DNA of 11,023 bases from JBCBXA01 sp039816825 (GTDB lineage Bacteria; Pseudomonadota; Alphaproteobacteria; Rhizobiales; Rhizobiaceae): contig JBCBXA010000093.1 in assembly GCA_039816825.1 (NCBI GenBank), positions 1 through 11,023 of the forward strand, given 5' to 3'. The translations under genes and the position numbers were made by a program. Below the pieces are notes generated by a model that searched no databases, had not been told where the DNA came from, and saw nothing but the letters and a program-made list of their open reading frames with translations. Each line of letters begins with the position of its first letter. The first letter of the stretch is position 1. Shown in pieces: positions 1-6,613 of the stretch.

Positions 1-2
1 AC

Positions 3-1011
3 TACGCCATGCGCTCTTTCGTCCCCATCGTGATCGCCTCCGTGAGCGGAGGCGTTCTGTCGCGCCAATGGTTTAGCGAGGAATCTGCTTTTGCGATCCC
101 TCGGTACACAATCGAAAGTTACCTGGAGTTTCCCGCCTTCGCGCTACTAGGCCTGGCCTGCGCCATCGTCGCGATCTCGTTTCAGTTGGCGCTGATCAGT
201 GCCGACTATGCGGCGCGTAAAGTGACGCTGCCGCTCTGGCTACGCCCCGCAATCGGTGGCGTGGCGATCGGCACGATGGGCGTCTTNNNNNNNNNNGCCC
301 ACAGACCAGGCGCTGAAAGGCCAGTTCACGCTTCAGCTTCTGCTGCTGCTCTTGGTGGCCAAGACGGTCGCCACGGCCGTCACACTGGCGTCCCGCTTTG
401 GCGGTGGGGTGTTTTCGCCATCGCTTTATCTGGGTGCCATGACCGGTGGTGCGTTCGGCATCATCTCCGCCTCTATCCTGCCCGAGTTCGCATCGGACCC
501 TGGTCTCTACGCAACATTGGGCATGGGGGCTGTCGCCGCAGCCGTCATTGGCGCGCCTATTTCCACCACGGTGATCGTGTTCGAACTGACCGGCGGATAC
601 GCGGTCACCATCGCTCTGCTGCTGACGGTTTCCATCGCATCGGGTGTGAACCAGGCGATCCACGGTCGGTCGTTCTTTGAATGGCAGCTCGAAAGCCGAG
701 GGCTCTTCGTCCACGACGGTCCCCACAAATACCTCGTCAAACGGACACGGGTGCGCGAGTTCATGAGGATACAGGAGTTGGACGAGGGCCAGGAGCCGCT
801 CACATTCGACCCTGAACAGGGCACCCCATCGCTGGTACCCACAGATACTCTGGAAAAGGCACTGCGCCTGTTTGATGGCGGCGGCCATACCTCCCTGCCC
901 GTGCTCCAAAGCAGCCAGAGCAACGTGATCATCGGCTGGGCTGACCAGACCCGCGCACTGGCATTCTTCAACCGAACGCTGATCGATGCCAGCGTTGAGG
1001 AACACCGCTAG
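3..1011 (+). CDS. ClC-family chloride channel/transporter with C-terminal CBS-like domain, 5'-partial and interrupted by an assembly gap
   Basis: This is the C-terminal portion of a ClC-type chloride channel or Cl-/H+ exchanger of the inner membrane. The frame is open from the left edge, so the start and the first two selectivity motifs (GSGIP and GREGP in E. coli ClcA) lie outside the window. Seen here are hydrophobic helices, the third selectivity motif as GGGVFSPSL (about 400-425, the GIFAP equivalent), the following helix with GLYATLGMGAVAAAVIGAP, and ISTTVIVFELTGGY (about 559-600). After the membrane part, from about 750, comes a short CBS-like region starting VREFM and containing LEKALRLFDGGGHTSLPVL. 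The reading frame before the gap is offset by one from the frame after it, but both read as consecutive ClC sequence. I therefore treat it as one gene with a mis-sized gap, not as a pseudogene. It ends at TAG 1009-1011. Whether it is a channel or an exchanger cannot be decided without the missing N-terminal glutamates. Confidence 0.9.
287..296. other. Assembly gap (10 N)
   Basis: Ten undetermined bases lie inside the ClC gene. The frame changes across them, so the true gap length should be a multiple of three and not ten. Compared with remembered ClC sequences, roughly ten residues (the conserved segment just before the TDQALKGQ stretch) are missing, so the real gap is probably about 30 bases. 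Confidence 0.95.
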
Positions 1012-1050
1012 CGCATTGGCCGCCCTCGCAATGCCGGGTTGGTTGGCCTA

Positions 1051-1085
1051 GTTTCATGATTTGTACCACCCACGAATCGTGAAAC
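1051..1085. promoter_or_regulatory. 11-bp inverted repeat just upstream of uvrD (possible operator or 5'-UTR hairpin)
   Basis: The left arm GTTTCATGATT (1051-1061) and right arm AATCGTGAAAC (1075-1085) are reverse complements except for one position, which is a G-U wobble in RNA. The spacer is 13 nt. The right arm ends 7 nt before the uvrD ATG and covers the region where a Shine-Dalgarno would lie. No U-tract follows, so it is not a canonical terminator for the upstream ClC gene. The right arm overlaps a GAATC sequence (1074-1078), which matches the GANTC recognised by CcrM in alphaproteobacteria. Its function is unknown: a transcription-factor operator and a translation-limiting hairpin are both possible. 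Confidence 0.5.
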
Positions 1086-1092
1086 CTGCTGC

Positions 1093-3522
1093 ATGTCTGA
1101 TACTTCGCCCTACACGCCCGACGATCAGGCCCCCGCCCCGACCAGCGGCGGCATTGCGGCGCGCGCCATGGCGTCCCGCGGCGTGCAAACACCCGCGATG
1201 ACCCATGCCGCATATCTCGAAGGGTTGAACCCCGAACAGCGCGAAGCGGTGGAGACGATTGATGGTCCGCTACTGGTTCTAGCCGGCGCAGGCACTGGAA
1301 AAACGCGCGTTCTGGTTTCGCGCATCGCCCATATTCTGGCGTCGCAGCGCGCCTTCCCAAGCCAGATCCTCGCCGTCACCTTCACCAACAAGGCGGCCCG
1401 CGAAATGCGGCACCGCATTGAGGGCTATGTGGGTGATGCAGTGGAGGGTATGCCATGGCTGGGCACCTTCCACTCCATCTGCGTGAAAATCCTTCGCCGT
1501 CATGCCGAGCTGGTGGATCTCAAATCCGGCTTCACGATCCTCGACACGGACGATCAGATCCGTCTGATCAAGCAGCTGCTTCAGGCCGACAATATTGATG
1601 AGAAACGCTGGCCAGCCCGTCAGTTCGCCAACATCATGGATGGCTGGAAGAACAAGGGGCTGACGCCAGAGACCATCTCAGAGGGCGACGCGCGCTACTT
1701 TGCCAACGGGCGTGGCCGTGAGCTCTACCAAGCCTATCAGGAGCGGTTGAAAACGCTGAACGCGTGCGATTTCGGCGATCTGCTTTTGGAGTGCATTCGC
1801 CTGTTCCGCGAGAACCCGGATGTGCTGGCAGACTACCACCGGCGCTTCCGCTTCATTTTGGTGGATGAGTATCAGGACACCAACGTCGCCCAATATCTGT
1901 GGCTCCGCCTTTTGGCTCAACGCCCTGCCGACGAGCGGCCCAATGTCTGCTGCGTGGGTGATGACGACCAGTCGATCTATGGCTGGCGTGGCGCGGAGGT
2001 CGACAACATTCTGCGCTTCGAGAAGGACTTCAAAGGCGCGAAGGTCATTCGCCTGGAGCGAAACTATCGTTCGACGGAGCATATTCTGGGTGCCGCCGCC
2101 CACCTCATCACTCACAATGAAGGGCGGCTGGGCAAGACGCTGTTCACGGAAACATCTGACCCGGATGCGTCTCGAGTCTTGGTGACAGCCGGGTGGGATT
2201 CCGAAGAGGAAGCCCGCACGATCGGTGACGATATTGAAAGCCTGCAGCGCAAGGACCATGCGCTGAACGATATGGCGATCCTCGTGCGCGCCTCATTCCA
2301 GATGCGCGAATTCGAAGATCGCTTCGTCACCATGGGCCTCAATTACCGGGTCATCGGCGGTCCGCGCTTCTATGAGCGGCAAGAGATTCGCGATGCCATG
2401 GCCTATTTCCGCTGCGTGGCACAACCGGCTGACGACCTTGCTTTTGAGCGGATCGTGAACAAGCCAAAGCGTGGTCTGGGCAACGTCACCATTCAACAAA
2501 TCCATTCCGTCGCTCGAGCTCGCAACATTCCAATGCTCGCAGCCATAGGCGAGATGGTGGAGACCGAGGAGCTCAAACCCAAGCAGCGCCACACTCTGAA
2601 GACTCTCTACATGAACTTCCAGCGCTGGTCCGAAGCGCTTGAAAAGACTCACCATACTGAGCTGGCAGAGCAGATACTCGAGGAAAGCGGCTACACCGAA
2701 ATGTGGCAGAACGACCGTTCTGCAGAAGCGCCGGGGCGGCTCGACAACCTCAAAGAACTCATCCGATCCATGGAAGAGTTCGAGAATTTGCGCGGCTTCC
2801 TGGAGCATGTGTCGCTGGTGATGGATGCGGAGAACAACGCCAATGAGGATGCCGTCAACATCATGACGCTCCACTCCGCCAAAGGGCTGGAGTTCGACAC
2901 GGTGTACCTGCCGGGCTGGGAAGAAGGGCTTTTCCCGCACCAGCGCAGTCTGGATGAAGGCGGGCGGTCAGGTCTGGAGGAAGAACGCCGCCTCGCCTAT
3001 GTCGGCATCACCCGGGGCAAGAAGAACGTCAAAATCTCGTTCGTCTCAAACCGCCGGATCCACGGCATGTGGCAATCATCCATACCGTCCCGCTTCCTCG
3101 ATGAACTGCCGGAGGCCCACGTAGAAGTGGCTGAGCCCGGCAACTCTTATGGTGGCTACGGGGCTGGCGGTGCAGGCGGCCCCTACGGTGCCAGCCGGTT
3201 CGACAGCGGGTCTTTCAGCGGCGGTGGCAATTACAGCTCGCCCGGCTGGCAGAGGGCCAAGGCGTCCGCACAGAGCCGCGCCAACGACCCAAGCTCCCGT
3301 TTTTCCCCAGCAGGCGGCTCGCGCGGCCCCATGACGATTGAGGGCGAACTGGTCGCCAAATCCGTGATCGGTGGAGAGGCCGCCTTCTCGGTCGGCGAGC
3401 GCGTGTTCCATCAGAAGTTTGGCTATGGCGACATCAACCTGGTGGACGGCAACAAGCTGACCGTTGATTTCGACAAAGCCGGGCGCAAGCGAGTGCTCGA
3501 CAGCTTCGTCAACGCCGCCTGA
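1093..3522 (+). CDS. uvrD: ATP-dependent DNA helicase, UvrD/PcrA type (superfamily 1A, 3'-5')
   Basis: This cytoplasmic DNA helicase acts in nucleotide-excision repair, mismatch repair and clearing of replication/transcription conflicts. It has 809 residues with all SF1A motifs: Q motif NPEQ (Q49), Walker A GAGTGKT (K70), DEYQD Walker B (258-262), GDDDQSIYGWRGA (from 289), LERNYRST (321-328), TLHSAKGLEF (592-601) and AYVGITRG with the arginine finger at about R641. A Gly/Ser/Tyr-rich linker (about 685-735) leads to a C-terminal Tudor-like domain (about 770-809) that in PcrA/UvrD contacts RNA polymerase. I chose ATG 1093 because the N-terminal segment GIAARAMASRG before YLEGLNPEQR resembles the N terminus I recall from Hyphomicrobiales homologues. 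The Shine-Dalgarno is weak and the first 40 residues are low-complexity, so ATG 1198 remains possible. No alphaproteobacterial SOS box was seen upstream. The gene is followed at 22 nt by the promoter of the next transcription unit. UvrD and PcrA cannot be told apart from sequence alone. Confidence 0.96.
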   Translation: MSDTSPYTPDDQAPAPTSGGIAARAMASRGVQTPAMTHAAYLEGLNPEQREAVETIDGPLLVLAGAGTGKTRVLVSRIAHILASQRAFPSQILAVTFTNKAAREMRHRIEGYVGDAVEGMPWLGTFHSICVKILRRHAELVDLKSGFTILDTDDQIRLIKQLLQADNIDEKRWPARQFANIMDGWKNKGLTPETISEGDARYFANGRGRELYQAYQERLKTLNACDFGDLLLECIRLFRENPDVLADYHRRFRFILVDEYQDTNVAQYLWLRLLAQRPADERPNVCCVGDDDQSIYGWRGAEVDNILRFEKDFKGAKVIRLERNYRSTEHILGAAAHLITHNEGRLGKTLFTETSDPDASRVLVTAGWDSEEEARTIGDDIESLQRKDHALNDMAILVRASFQMREFEDRFVTMGLNYRVIGGPRFYERQEIRDAMAYFRCVAQPADDLAFERIVNKPKRGLGNVTIQQIHSVARARNIPMLAAIGEMVETEELKPKQRHTLKTLYMNFQRWSEALEKTHHTELAEQILEESGYTEMWQNDRSAEAPGRLDNLKELIRSMEEFENLRGFLEHVSLVMDAENNANEDAVNIMTLHSAKGLEFDTVYLPGWEEGLFPHQRSLDEGGRSGLEEERRLAYVGITRGKKNVKISFVSNRRIHGMWQSSIPSRFLDELPEAHVEVAEPGNSYGGYGAGGAGGPYGASRFDSGSFSGGGNYSSPGWQRAKASAQSRANDPSSRFSPAGGSRGPMTIEGELVAKSVIGGEAAFSVGERVFHQKFGYGDINLVDGNKLTVDFDKAGRKRVLDSFVNAA

Positions 3523-3543
3523 GCGTTCACATCAAACCCGCGG

Positions 3544-3572
3544 CTGACACCTGCGTGGGAGCACCCTATAAA
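3544..3572 (+). promoter_or_regulatory. Sigma-70-like promoter of the antiporter-prmA unit
   Basis: The -35 hexamer CTGACA (3544-3549) and -10 hexamer TATAAA (3567-3572) are separated by exactly 17 nt. Each matches the TTGACA/TATAAT consensus at five of six positions. Transcription would start near 3578-3580, giving a leader of about 35 nt before ATG 3614. It sits in the short uvrD-antiporter gap, where a promoter is expected. Confidence 0.65.
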
Positions 3573-3579
3573 CATGGAT

Positions 3580-3595
3580 GGCCCGCCAATGGGCC
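3580..3595 (+). other. Short hairpin at the predicted mRNA 5' end
   Basis: GGCCC (3580-3584) and GGGCC (3591-3595) form a 5-bp GC stem with the 6-nt loop GCCAAT. If transcription begins near 3579 as the promoter predicts, this hairpin would be the extreme 5' end of the antiporter-prmA mRNA, a position where hairpins are known to protect transcripts. It has no U-tract and is not a terminator. Confidence 0.35.
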
Positions 3596-3604
3596 GCGAT
3601 TGCC

Positions 3605-3608
3605 GGGG
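3605..3608 (+). promoter_or_regulatory. Ribosome binding site deciding the antiporter start
   Basis: GGGG lies 5 nt before ATG 3614. The upstream in-frame ATG at 3578 has no comparable site and would coincide with the predicted transcription start, so 3614 is preferred. Confidence 0.5.
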
Positions 3609-3613
3609 CACCC

Positions 3614-5434
3614 ATGGACTCTCTGATTTCTAAACTCGCATTCATCGGCTTCCTGGGCATCGCCGCCCAGTGGCTGGCGTGGCGGTTCAAGCTTCCAGCG
3701 ATCGTGCTGCTCCTGCTCGCTGGCTTTGCAGTCGGTCCACTGTTCGGTTTGATGAATCCGTCCGAAGACCTCGGTGCCATCTACAAGCCCATCATTGCGC
3801 TTGCCGTTTCCATCATCCTGTTTGAGGGTGGACTCACCCTCAAATGGTCCGACATCTCGGAGACATCACGGGCGGTTCGACAGATCATCTTCATAGGCGG
3901 CCCAATTGTGTGGCTCGGCTCCCTTCTGAGCGCCCACTATATTGGGGGCCTGGAGTGGCCCACGGCCATCATCATGGGCGCCATTCTGGTCATCACCGGC
4001 CCAACAGTGATCATGCCACTGTTGCGCAATGCACGATTGACGCCGAGACCTGCTTCCATTTTGCGCTGGGAGGCCATCGTCAACGACCCCATCGGTGCGC
4101 TGTACGCCGTGCTGGCCTTCGAAGTGTTCCTGGTCTTCTTCGCCAATTACAGCGGTGACGGTCACGGCCTGGCACCGGACGTTTTCATCTTCTACGCGAT
4201 TGCGGGTTTGATATTCGCCACGGTCGGCGGCTTCCTCATCGCCCGCGCCACGGTCTGGGCGTTCCGGCATGCCCTTGTTCCTGAATACCTCAAGGCACCG
4301 GTACTGCTGGCCATCGTCATCACCGCCTTTGCGGTATCGGATGTCCTGCTCAAAGAGTCCGGTCTTCTGACCGTCACTGTGATGGGCATCGTGATGGCGA
4401 ACTCGAAGTTCGCATCCCTCAACGAGATGCGCCGCTTCAAGGAAACGATCACCGTCCTCCTCGTATCAGGTCTCTTCATCATGCTCACTGCATCGCTCGA
4501 GCTATCGACTTTTGCGGCGCTGGACTGGCGGGCTGCTGGTTTCGTGTTTGCCGTCCTGTTCGTCGTGCGCCCGGTCGCAATCTACATTGCGACAATCGGT
4601 GCTGGATTGAGCAATCGTGAGCGGCTGCTCGTAGGATGGATCGCACCAAGGGGCATCGTTGCAGTGGCCGTCTCAGGCCTCTTCGGCGCAACGCTGGTAG
4701 ATGCGGGCGTGACCGATGGCGAAACCATGATCGCCTATACCTTCGCAGTGGTGGCTGCGACCATCATCCTGCATGGCTTCTCACTCAACTATCTGGCCAG
4801 CGCCCTCGATCTCAAATCTGCAGACAAGCCGGGCATTCTCATGGTCGGCGGCTCATCCTGGTCCAACGCCTTCGCAAACAAGCTCACCGAAATCGGTGTC
4901 CCGGTGCTGATTGCAGATCGGAATTGGAGTCACATTCAGAAGAGCCGCATGGATGGCGTTGAAGCCTATTATGGTGAGGTCCTTTCGGAGGCCGCCCATC
5001 ACCACATCGATCTCAACAAGTACAGCCATGTGATCGCAGCCACTGACAATGATTACTACAATGCGCTCGTCTGCTCGGACTTCGGGCCCGAGATGGGACG
5101 CTCAAACGTGTTTCAGCTTGGCACCCTCAGTGAGGCCGCCGAACGCCATCAGATCAACTTCACCGTCGGCGGTCGCCCGCTCACCAAGCCGGGCCTGTCA
5201 CTGTCTGATCTGCGATTGAAGCTGATCAATGGCTGGACCTTCCGGACGACAAAGCTGACCGAAGAGTTCGGCCACAGCGACCTGCGGGAACAGTTGGCTG
5301 AGGATGCGCTGGAGCTTCTTTGGGTGAACGGCGACGGCAGCTTTGGCTTTCCGTCCATCCCCAACATCAACTCTCCCAGCGATGGGGCGACAGTGGTGAC
5401 ATTCGGTCCAAAGCAGTCCACAGACGGCGCATGA
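3614..5434 (+). CDS. CPA1/NhaP-type cation:proton antiporter with RCK (TrkA-N)-like cytoplasmic tail
   Basis: This inner-membrane monovalent cation/proton antiporter probably exchanges Na+ or K+ for H+ in pH and salt homeostasis. It has 606 residues from ATG 3614. About 12-13 hydrophobic segments fill residues 5-395. The conserved CPA1 features are ITGPTVIMPLLRN, then WEAIVNDPIGA with the ion-binding Asn-Asp pair at N157-D158, a hallmark of electroneutral NhaP-like transporters. From residue about 405 a soluble domain follows: GILMVGG, then VLIADRN and SHVIAATDND, a Rossmann-like RCK-N/TrkA-N fold usually linked to nucleotide gating of transport. Its glycine motif is degenerate (G412, then Ser at the positions expected for the second and third Gly). 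The last 100 residues include a conserved-looking LINGWTFRTTKL segment. Its own promoter lies at 3544-3572. The stop overlaps the prmA ATG as ATGA, implying translational coupling. Substrate specificity cannot be read from the sequence. Confidence 0.92.
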   Translation: MDSLISKLAFIGFLGIAAQWLAWRFKLPAIVLLLLAGFAVGPLFGLMNPSEDLGAIYKPIIALAVSIILFEGGLTLKWSDISETSRAVRQIIFIGGPIVWLGSLLSAHYIGGLEWPTAIIMGAILVITGPTVIMPLLRNARLTPRPASILRWEAIVNDPIGALYAVLAFEVFLVFFANYSGDGHGLAPDVFIFYAIAGLIFATVGGFLIARATVWAFRHALVPEYLKAPVLLAIVITAFAVSDVLLKESGLLTVTVMGIVMANSKFASLNEMRRFKETITVLLVSGLFIMLTASLELSTFAALDWRAAGFVFAVLFVVRPVAIYIATIGAGLSNRERLLVGWIAPRGIVAVAVSGLFGATLVDAGVTDGETMIAYTFAVVAATIILHGFSLNYLASALDLKSADKPGILMVGGSSWSNAFANKLTEIGVPVLIADRNWSHIQKSRMDGVEAYYGEVLSEAAHHHIDLNKYSHVIAATDNDYYNALVCSDFGPEMGRSNVFQLGTLSEAAERHQINFTVGGRPLTKPGLSLSDLRLKLINGWTFRTTKLTEEFGHSDLREQLAEDALELLWVNGDGSFGFPSIPNINSPSDGATVVTFGPKQSTDGA

Positions 5435-6306
5435 AGCAGACCACGATCGCCTTTGAGGCAGAACAATCCGCCGCCAGGCGCGTCCATGATCTCATAGATG
5501 CCGCCATGGGCGACGAGCTGCTGGCGCTGTCCCTGTTTGAAGCCGCTCCGGATTCGAGGCTTTGGCGCGTGGAAGTCTATGTTCCGAGCGACGAAGTGGA
5601 TGCCACCCTCGACGCCCTGCGGAGCGCTTTGGGCGGTGATCTGTTCGGCCTCACGCCAGAGGTCACTGAAGTCGTCGAGAAAGATTGGGTCACGCAAAGT
5701 CTAGAAGGTTTGGCCCCAGTACGCGCAGGACGTTTCATCGTTCACGGCGATCACGACCGCCACGTCACGAGGCCCCACGAGATCGCGGTTGAGATCAATG
5801 CAGGCCAGGCCTTTGGTACGGGTCACCACGGCACAACAGCTGGCTGCCTTGATATGGTTGAGTGGCTCCTCAAACGAACGCATCCCACCTTTGCATTCGA
5901 TGTGGGAACAGGAAGTGGCGTGCTCGCGATTGCCTTGGCCAAAGCTGCGCGCATTCCGGTTTGGGCGTCAGATATGGATGAGACGTCGGCCCGCGTGGCT
6001 GCGCAAAACGCGCATCTCAACGGTGTCGCAAGTTTCGTTGAAACCTTTTCGGCGATTGGTCTTGAAGATAACCGCTATCGGCGATTGCCTCCGGCACCTC
6101 TCATTGTCGCCAATATTCTGGCCGGTCCGCTGGCAGCCCTTGCGCCGTCCATGGAGTGGCATCTGGCGCCCGGAGGTCATCTGATACTGTCAGGCCTCCT
6201 GCCCCATCAAAGAAGCTGGATTCTGGCGGCTTACCGAGCTCAGAGCATCTATCACCTCAAGAGCCACTACCGCGATGGATGGCTCACCCTGGTGCTGAAG
6301 GGTTGA
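5431..6306 (+). CDS. prmA: Ribosomal protein L11 methyltransferase
   Basis: PrmA is a cytoplasmic SAM-dependent methyltransferase that trimethylates the N-terminal amino group and lysines of ribosomal protein L11. It has 291 residues, close to the usual size. An N-terminal substrate-recognition domain (about 1-110) is followed by the PrmA signature AFGTGHHGTT (about 127-136), SAM motif I FDVGTGSG (156-163), an acidic motif II around ASDMDE, and VANILAGPL (226-234), the NILA catalytic/adenine-contact motif typical of PrmA. ATG 5431 is chosen because it begins exactly at the antiporter stop (ATGA overlap) and gives the expected family length. Translation therefore probably depends on ribosomes finishing the antiporter. 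The gene ends seven bases before the A-run of the shared terminator. There is no sign of damage. Confidence 0.95.
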   Translation: MKQTTIAFEAEQSAARRVHDLIDAAMGDELLALSLFEAAPDSRLWRVEVYVPSDEVDATLDALRSALGGDLFGLTPEVTEVVEKDWVTQSLEGLAPVRAGRFIVHGDHDRHVTRPHEIAVEINAGQAFGTGHHGTTAGCLDMVEWLLKRTHPTFAFDVGTGSGVLAIALAKAARIPVWASDMDETSARVAAQNAHLNGVASFVETFSAIGLEDNRYRRLPPAPLIVANILAGPLAALAPSMEWHLAPGGHLILSGLLPHQRSWILAAYRAQSIYHLKSHYRDGWLTLVLKG

Positions 6307-6312
6307 GGACAC

Positions 6313-6340
6313 AAAAAAGCCGGGCGATGGGCCCGGCTTT
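6313..6340. terminator. Bidirectional Rho-independent terminator between prmA and the DUF1127 gene
   Basis: A perfect 10-bp stem AAAGCCGGGC / GCCCGGCTTT (6316-6325 with 6331-6340) has the loop GATGG. On the - strand it is followed by six U residues (the A-run 6313-6318), making a strong terminator for the DUF1127 gene. On the + strand only three U follow, so termination after prmA would be weaker. It lies between two convergent stop codons, as expected. Confidence 0.88.
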
Positions 6341-6353
6341 GAAGCAGCTTCAA
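6339..6353. repeat. Small inverted repeat next to the terminator
   Basis: TTGAAG (6339-6344) and CTTCAA (6348-6353) form a 6-bp stem with a CAG loop. It shares two bases with the terminator stem, so in the DUF1127 transcript it would form a second hairpin just before the terminator, or compete with the base of that stem. It may be incidental. Confidence 0.4.
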
Positions 6354-6363
6354 CGCGCCTTTC

Positions 6364-6540
6364 TTAGAAAGGCAGTGTTGTCGAAGAACGGCGGCGCAGT
6401 TCGTTGCGGTCGTAGCCTGCAGCGCGAAGAGTGTCGTCGTCCATGCTCAGCAGCACACCATTGACGAAGCGATCAGCCTGACGCTGACGTGCAGTGACAA
6501 CGTTGTTCATAAAGCCGCGGATACCAGTGTTTGCAGACAT
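6364..6540 (-). CDS. DUF1127-family small protein (58 aa)
   Basis: This is a 58-residue basic protein of the DUF1127 family, abundant in alphaproteobacteria. The best-studied member, CcaF1 of Rhodobacter sphaeroides, is reported as RNA-binding; other members affect phosphate and carbon responses. The core here is RQRQADRFVNGVLLSMDDDTLRAAGYDRNEL, arranged like the family pattern (arginine-rich helix, LxxLxDxxLxxxG, RxEL), followed by RRRSS. The start is ATG at 6540 because a perfect GAGGAG Shine-Dalgarno (6547-6552, complement) lies 6 nt upstream. A longer in-frame reading exists but lacks such a site. It is monocistronic, with a strong terminator 24 nt after the stop, and divergent from pepP. 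The leader contains a segment complementary to the Shine-Dalgarno (6589-6595). The family assignment is good; the cellular role of this copy is unknown. Confidence 0.85.
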   Translation of the reverse strand: MSANTGIRGFMNNVVTARQRQADRFVNGVLLSMDDDTLRAAGYDRNELRRRSSTTLPF

Positions 6541-6546
6541 TTCATT

Positions 6547-6595
6547 CTCCTCATTCGTTGATGCCAATATTGGGGACGATGCCTTGCGTGAGGAG
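6547..6595 (-). promoter_or_regulatory. Shine-Dalgarno of the DUF1127 gene with an upstream complementary segment
   Basis: In the - strand transcript the Shine-Dalgarno region TGAGGAG (6553-6547) is preceded by CTCCTCA (6595-6589), its exact 7-nt complement. A 35-nt loop separates them and itself holds the palindrome CCAATATTGG (6564-6573). If the mRNA starts upstream of 6595, the ribosome site could be hidden in this stem. Pairing by chance is possible because any CCTCCT will complement a Shine-Dalgarno. Confidence 0.4.
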
Positions 6596-6613
6596 GGCTG
6601 GTTTTGCACACGA

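Noticed and set aside
196..1005. Long - strand open reading frame opposite the ClC gene, and many similar long antisense frames elsewhere
   Set aside because: They mirror well-supported genes in G+C-rich codons, show no recognisable domains and lack plausible ribosome sites.
1012..1092. SOS (LexA) box in front of uvrD
   Set aside because: The alphaproteobacterial pattern GTTC-N7-GTTC is not present. GTTTC at 1051 has no partner at the right spacing.
3580..3595. Terminator after uvrD
   Set aside because: The stem is 5 bp with no U-tract and lies downstream of a good promoter, so it belongs to the leader of the next gene.
3578..3613. Twelve-residue N-terminal extension of the antiporter from ATG 3578
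   Set aside because: This ATG falls at the predicted transcription start, has no ribosome site, and the added residues are not membrane-like. ATG 3614 has GGGG at 5 nt.
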